Shown in pieces: positions 4,548-5,092 of a stretch of DNA of 5,092 nucleotides (within the stretch, counting starts at the first letter, position 1; each line of letters begins with the position of its first letter). The position numbers and the translations under genes were made by a program. The notes under the pieces are model-generated. The model searched no databases and was not told where the DNA came from. It saw nothing but the letters and a program-made list of their open reading frames with translations. The stretch is from Clostridia bacterium. Its GTDB lineage: Bacteria; Bacillota; Clostridia; Oscillospirales; Butyricicoccaceae. The stretch spans positions 1 through 5,092 of the forward strand of contig JAFQVZ010000323.1 in assembly GCA_017407765.1 (NCBI GenBank). The letters are read 5' to 3'.

Positions 4548-4564
4548 GAAAGAAGTATCGTCCT

Positions 4565-5092
4565 ATGTATCCCATCCTTGAGCAATATATCAGTTCCTGT
4601 CCCGATGCCCGACCCACCGACCTTATCAAGTTCTGCTACCAGTCGGTGATGGGTCCCGGCCACATGGCGCCCTCCCTTGAAAAGGCCGAGAGCCGCCTTG
4701 AGGCCGAGCTTGAGCTTATGGGTCTGCCCGACGGCAGCACCCCCCTCGTCCAGCCCCTTGAAGGGGATGCGGCAAGGCTCGACGTCGGCTGCGGACTTTC
4801 GCCTCACAGCCTCGCAGCCCTCTTCTGCATGACGGCAGACGGCTGGGCAAGGCCCGATAACTGGCAGGATGAGATAATGGCGATGCTCAGCGATCCCGGC
4901 GTTCGCGCCGCCATGCCATTTTCCGGCGAAGAGCTGGACAAGGCCATTGCCGCATGGCAGGCAGACGGCTGCCCCGCCGTGTCACACAGCGATGAATACA
5001 AGGCGAAGAACCGCGCGGCCTATCGCCTTGTGAACAAGGCATTCCTGCCTTATCTTGATGCAATAAAGGCCATCGAGAATATGCCCAAGCCT
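4565..5092 (+). CDS. conserved protein of unknown function, partner of the S component (3' end beyond window)
   Basis: The open frame continues to the right edge with 176 codons and no stop. It starts 17 bases after the S-component stop, with only a weak purine-rich SD (AGAAAGAAG, 4549-4557), so translation may be coupled to the upstream gene. Features: DLIKFCYQSVMGPGHM (19-34), a helical stretch SLEKAESRLEAELELM (37-52), a middle segment VGCGLSPHSLAALFCM (74-89) and a C-terminal motif GCPAVSHSDEYKAKNRAAYRLV (135-156, key residues His141, Ser142, Tyr145 and Tyr153). I recall similar Firmicutes proteins with 'KL.YQ...G.GH' near the start and 'P..SHS..Y...Y.PAYRVV' near the end, annotated as hypothetical. 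No signal peptide or membrane segment, so probably cytoplasmic. Function unknown. Operon position suggests handling of the imported compound. Confidence 0.85.
   Translation, partial: MYPILEQYISSCPDARPTDLIKFCYQSVMGPGHMAPSLEKAESRLEAELELMGLPDGSTPLVQPLEGDAARLDVGCGLSPHSLAALFCMTADGWARPDNWQDEIMAMLSDPGVRAAMPFSGEELDKAIAAWQADGCPAVSHSDEYKAKNRAAYRLVNKAFLPYLDAIKAIENMPKP

Overview
The window looks like a chromosomal segment from a Gram-positive anaerobe of class Clostridia, most likely a Ruminococcaceae/Oscillospiraceae gut or rumen organism. The reasons are AGGAGG-type ribosome binding sites, a clostridial-type GH3 lipoprotein, an ECF transporter S component, a CX4CX2C radical SAM protein, and an intergenic palindromic repeat (CCTCCCT...AGGGAGG followed by CGGAGGGATTG) of a kind I associate with genomes of this group. 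Most genes are GC-rich with GC-ending codons. One stretch (about 650-1500) is clearly AT-rich.

Layout, left to right. (1) 2-631, minus strand: radical SAM protein, cut by the left edge, with its own promoter and Shine-Dalgarno (SD). (2) 632-1079: an AT-rich intergenic region with several palindromes and a GC-rich folded repeat. (3) 1080-1502, plus strand: a small AT-rich orphan gene for a membrane-anchored protein. (4) 1505-1537: a bidirectional terminator shared by the convergent genes on either side. (5) 1541-2713, minus: secreted GH3 beta-N-acetylhexosaminidase-like lipoprotein. (6) 2745-2770: hairpin, probably the terminator of the gene upstream of it on the minus strand. (7) 2801-3739, minus: DUF1177 protein, with a start five codons downstream of the longest reading frame and a good extended -10 promoter. 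(8) 3740-4016: divergent control region. On the plus side it has a fully consensus TTGACA-17-TATAAT promoter, an approximately 90-nt leader with two hairpins, and the second hairpin is followed by a U-rich tract. (9) 4017-4547, plus: ECF transporter S component. (10) 4565 to the right edge, plus: conserved protein of unknown function, in an apparent operon with the S component.

Functionally, the S component and its downstream partner form a two-gene unit, probably for uptake of a vitamin or similar small molecule using the shared ECF energising module encoded elsewhere. Its leader looks like a transcription attenuator, possibly a riboswitch that I cannot assign to a known class, or else a short terminated RNA. 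That is the most interesting feature here. The GH3 lipoprotein probably trims N-acetylglucosamine-containing cell-wall fragments or glycans outside the cell. The DUF1177 and radical SAM proteins are well conserved but their substrates are unknown. No CRISPR array, tRNA, rRNA, transposase or phage gene was seen.
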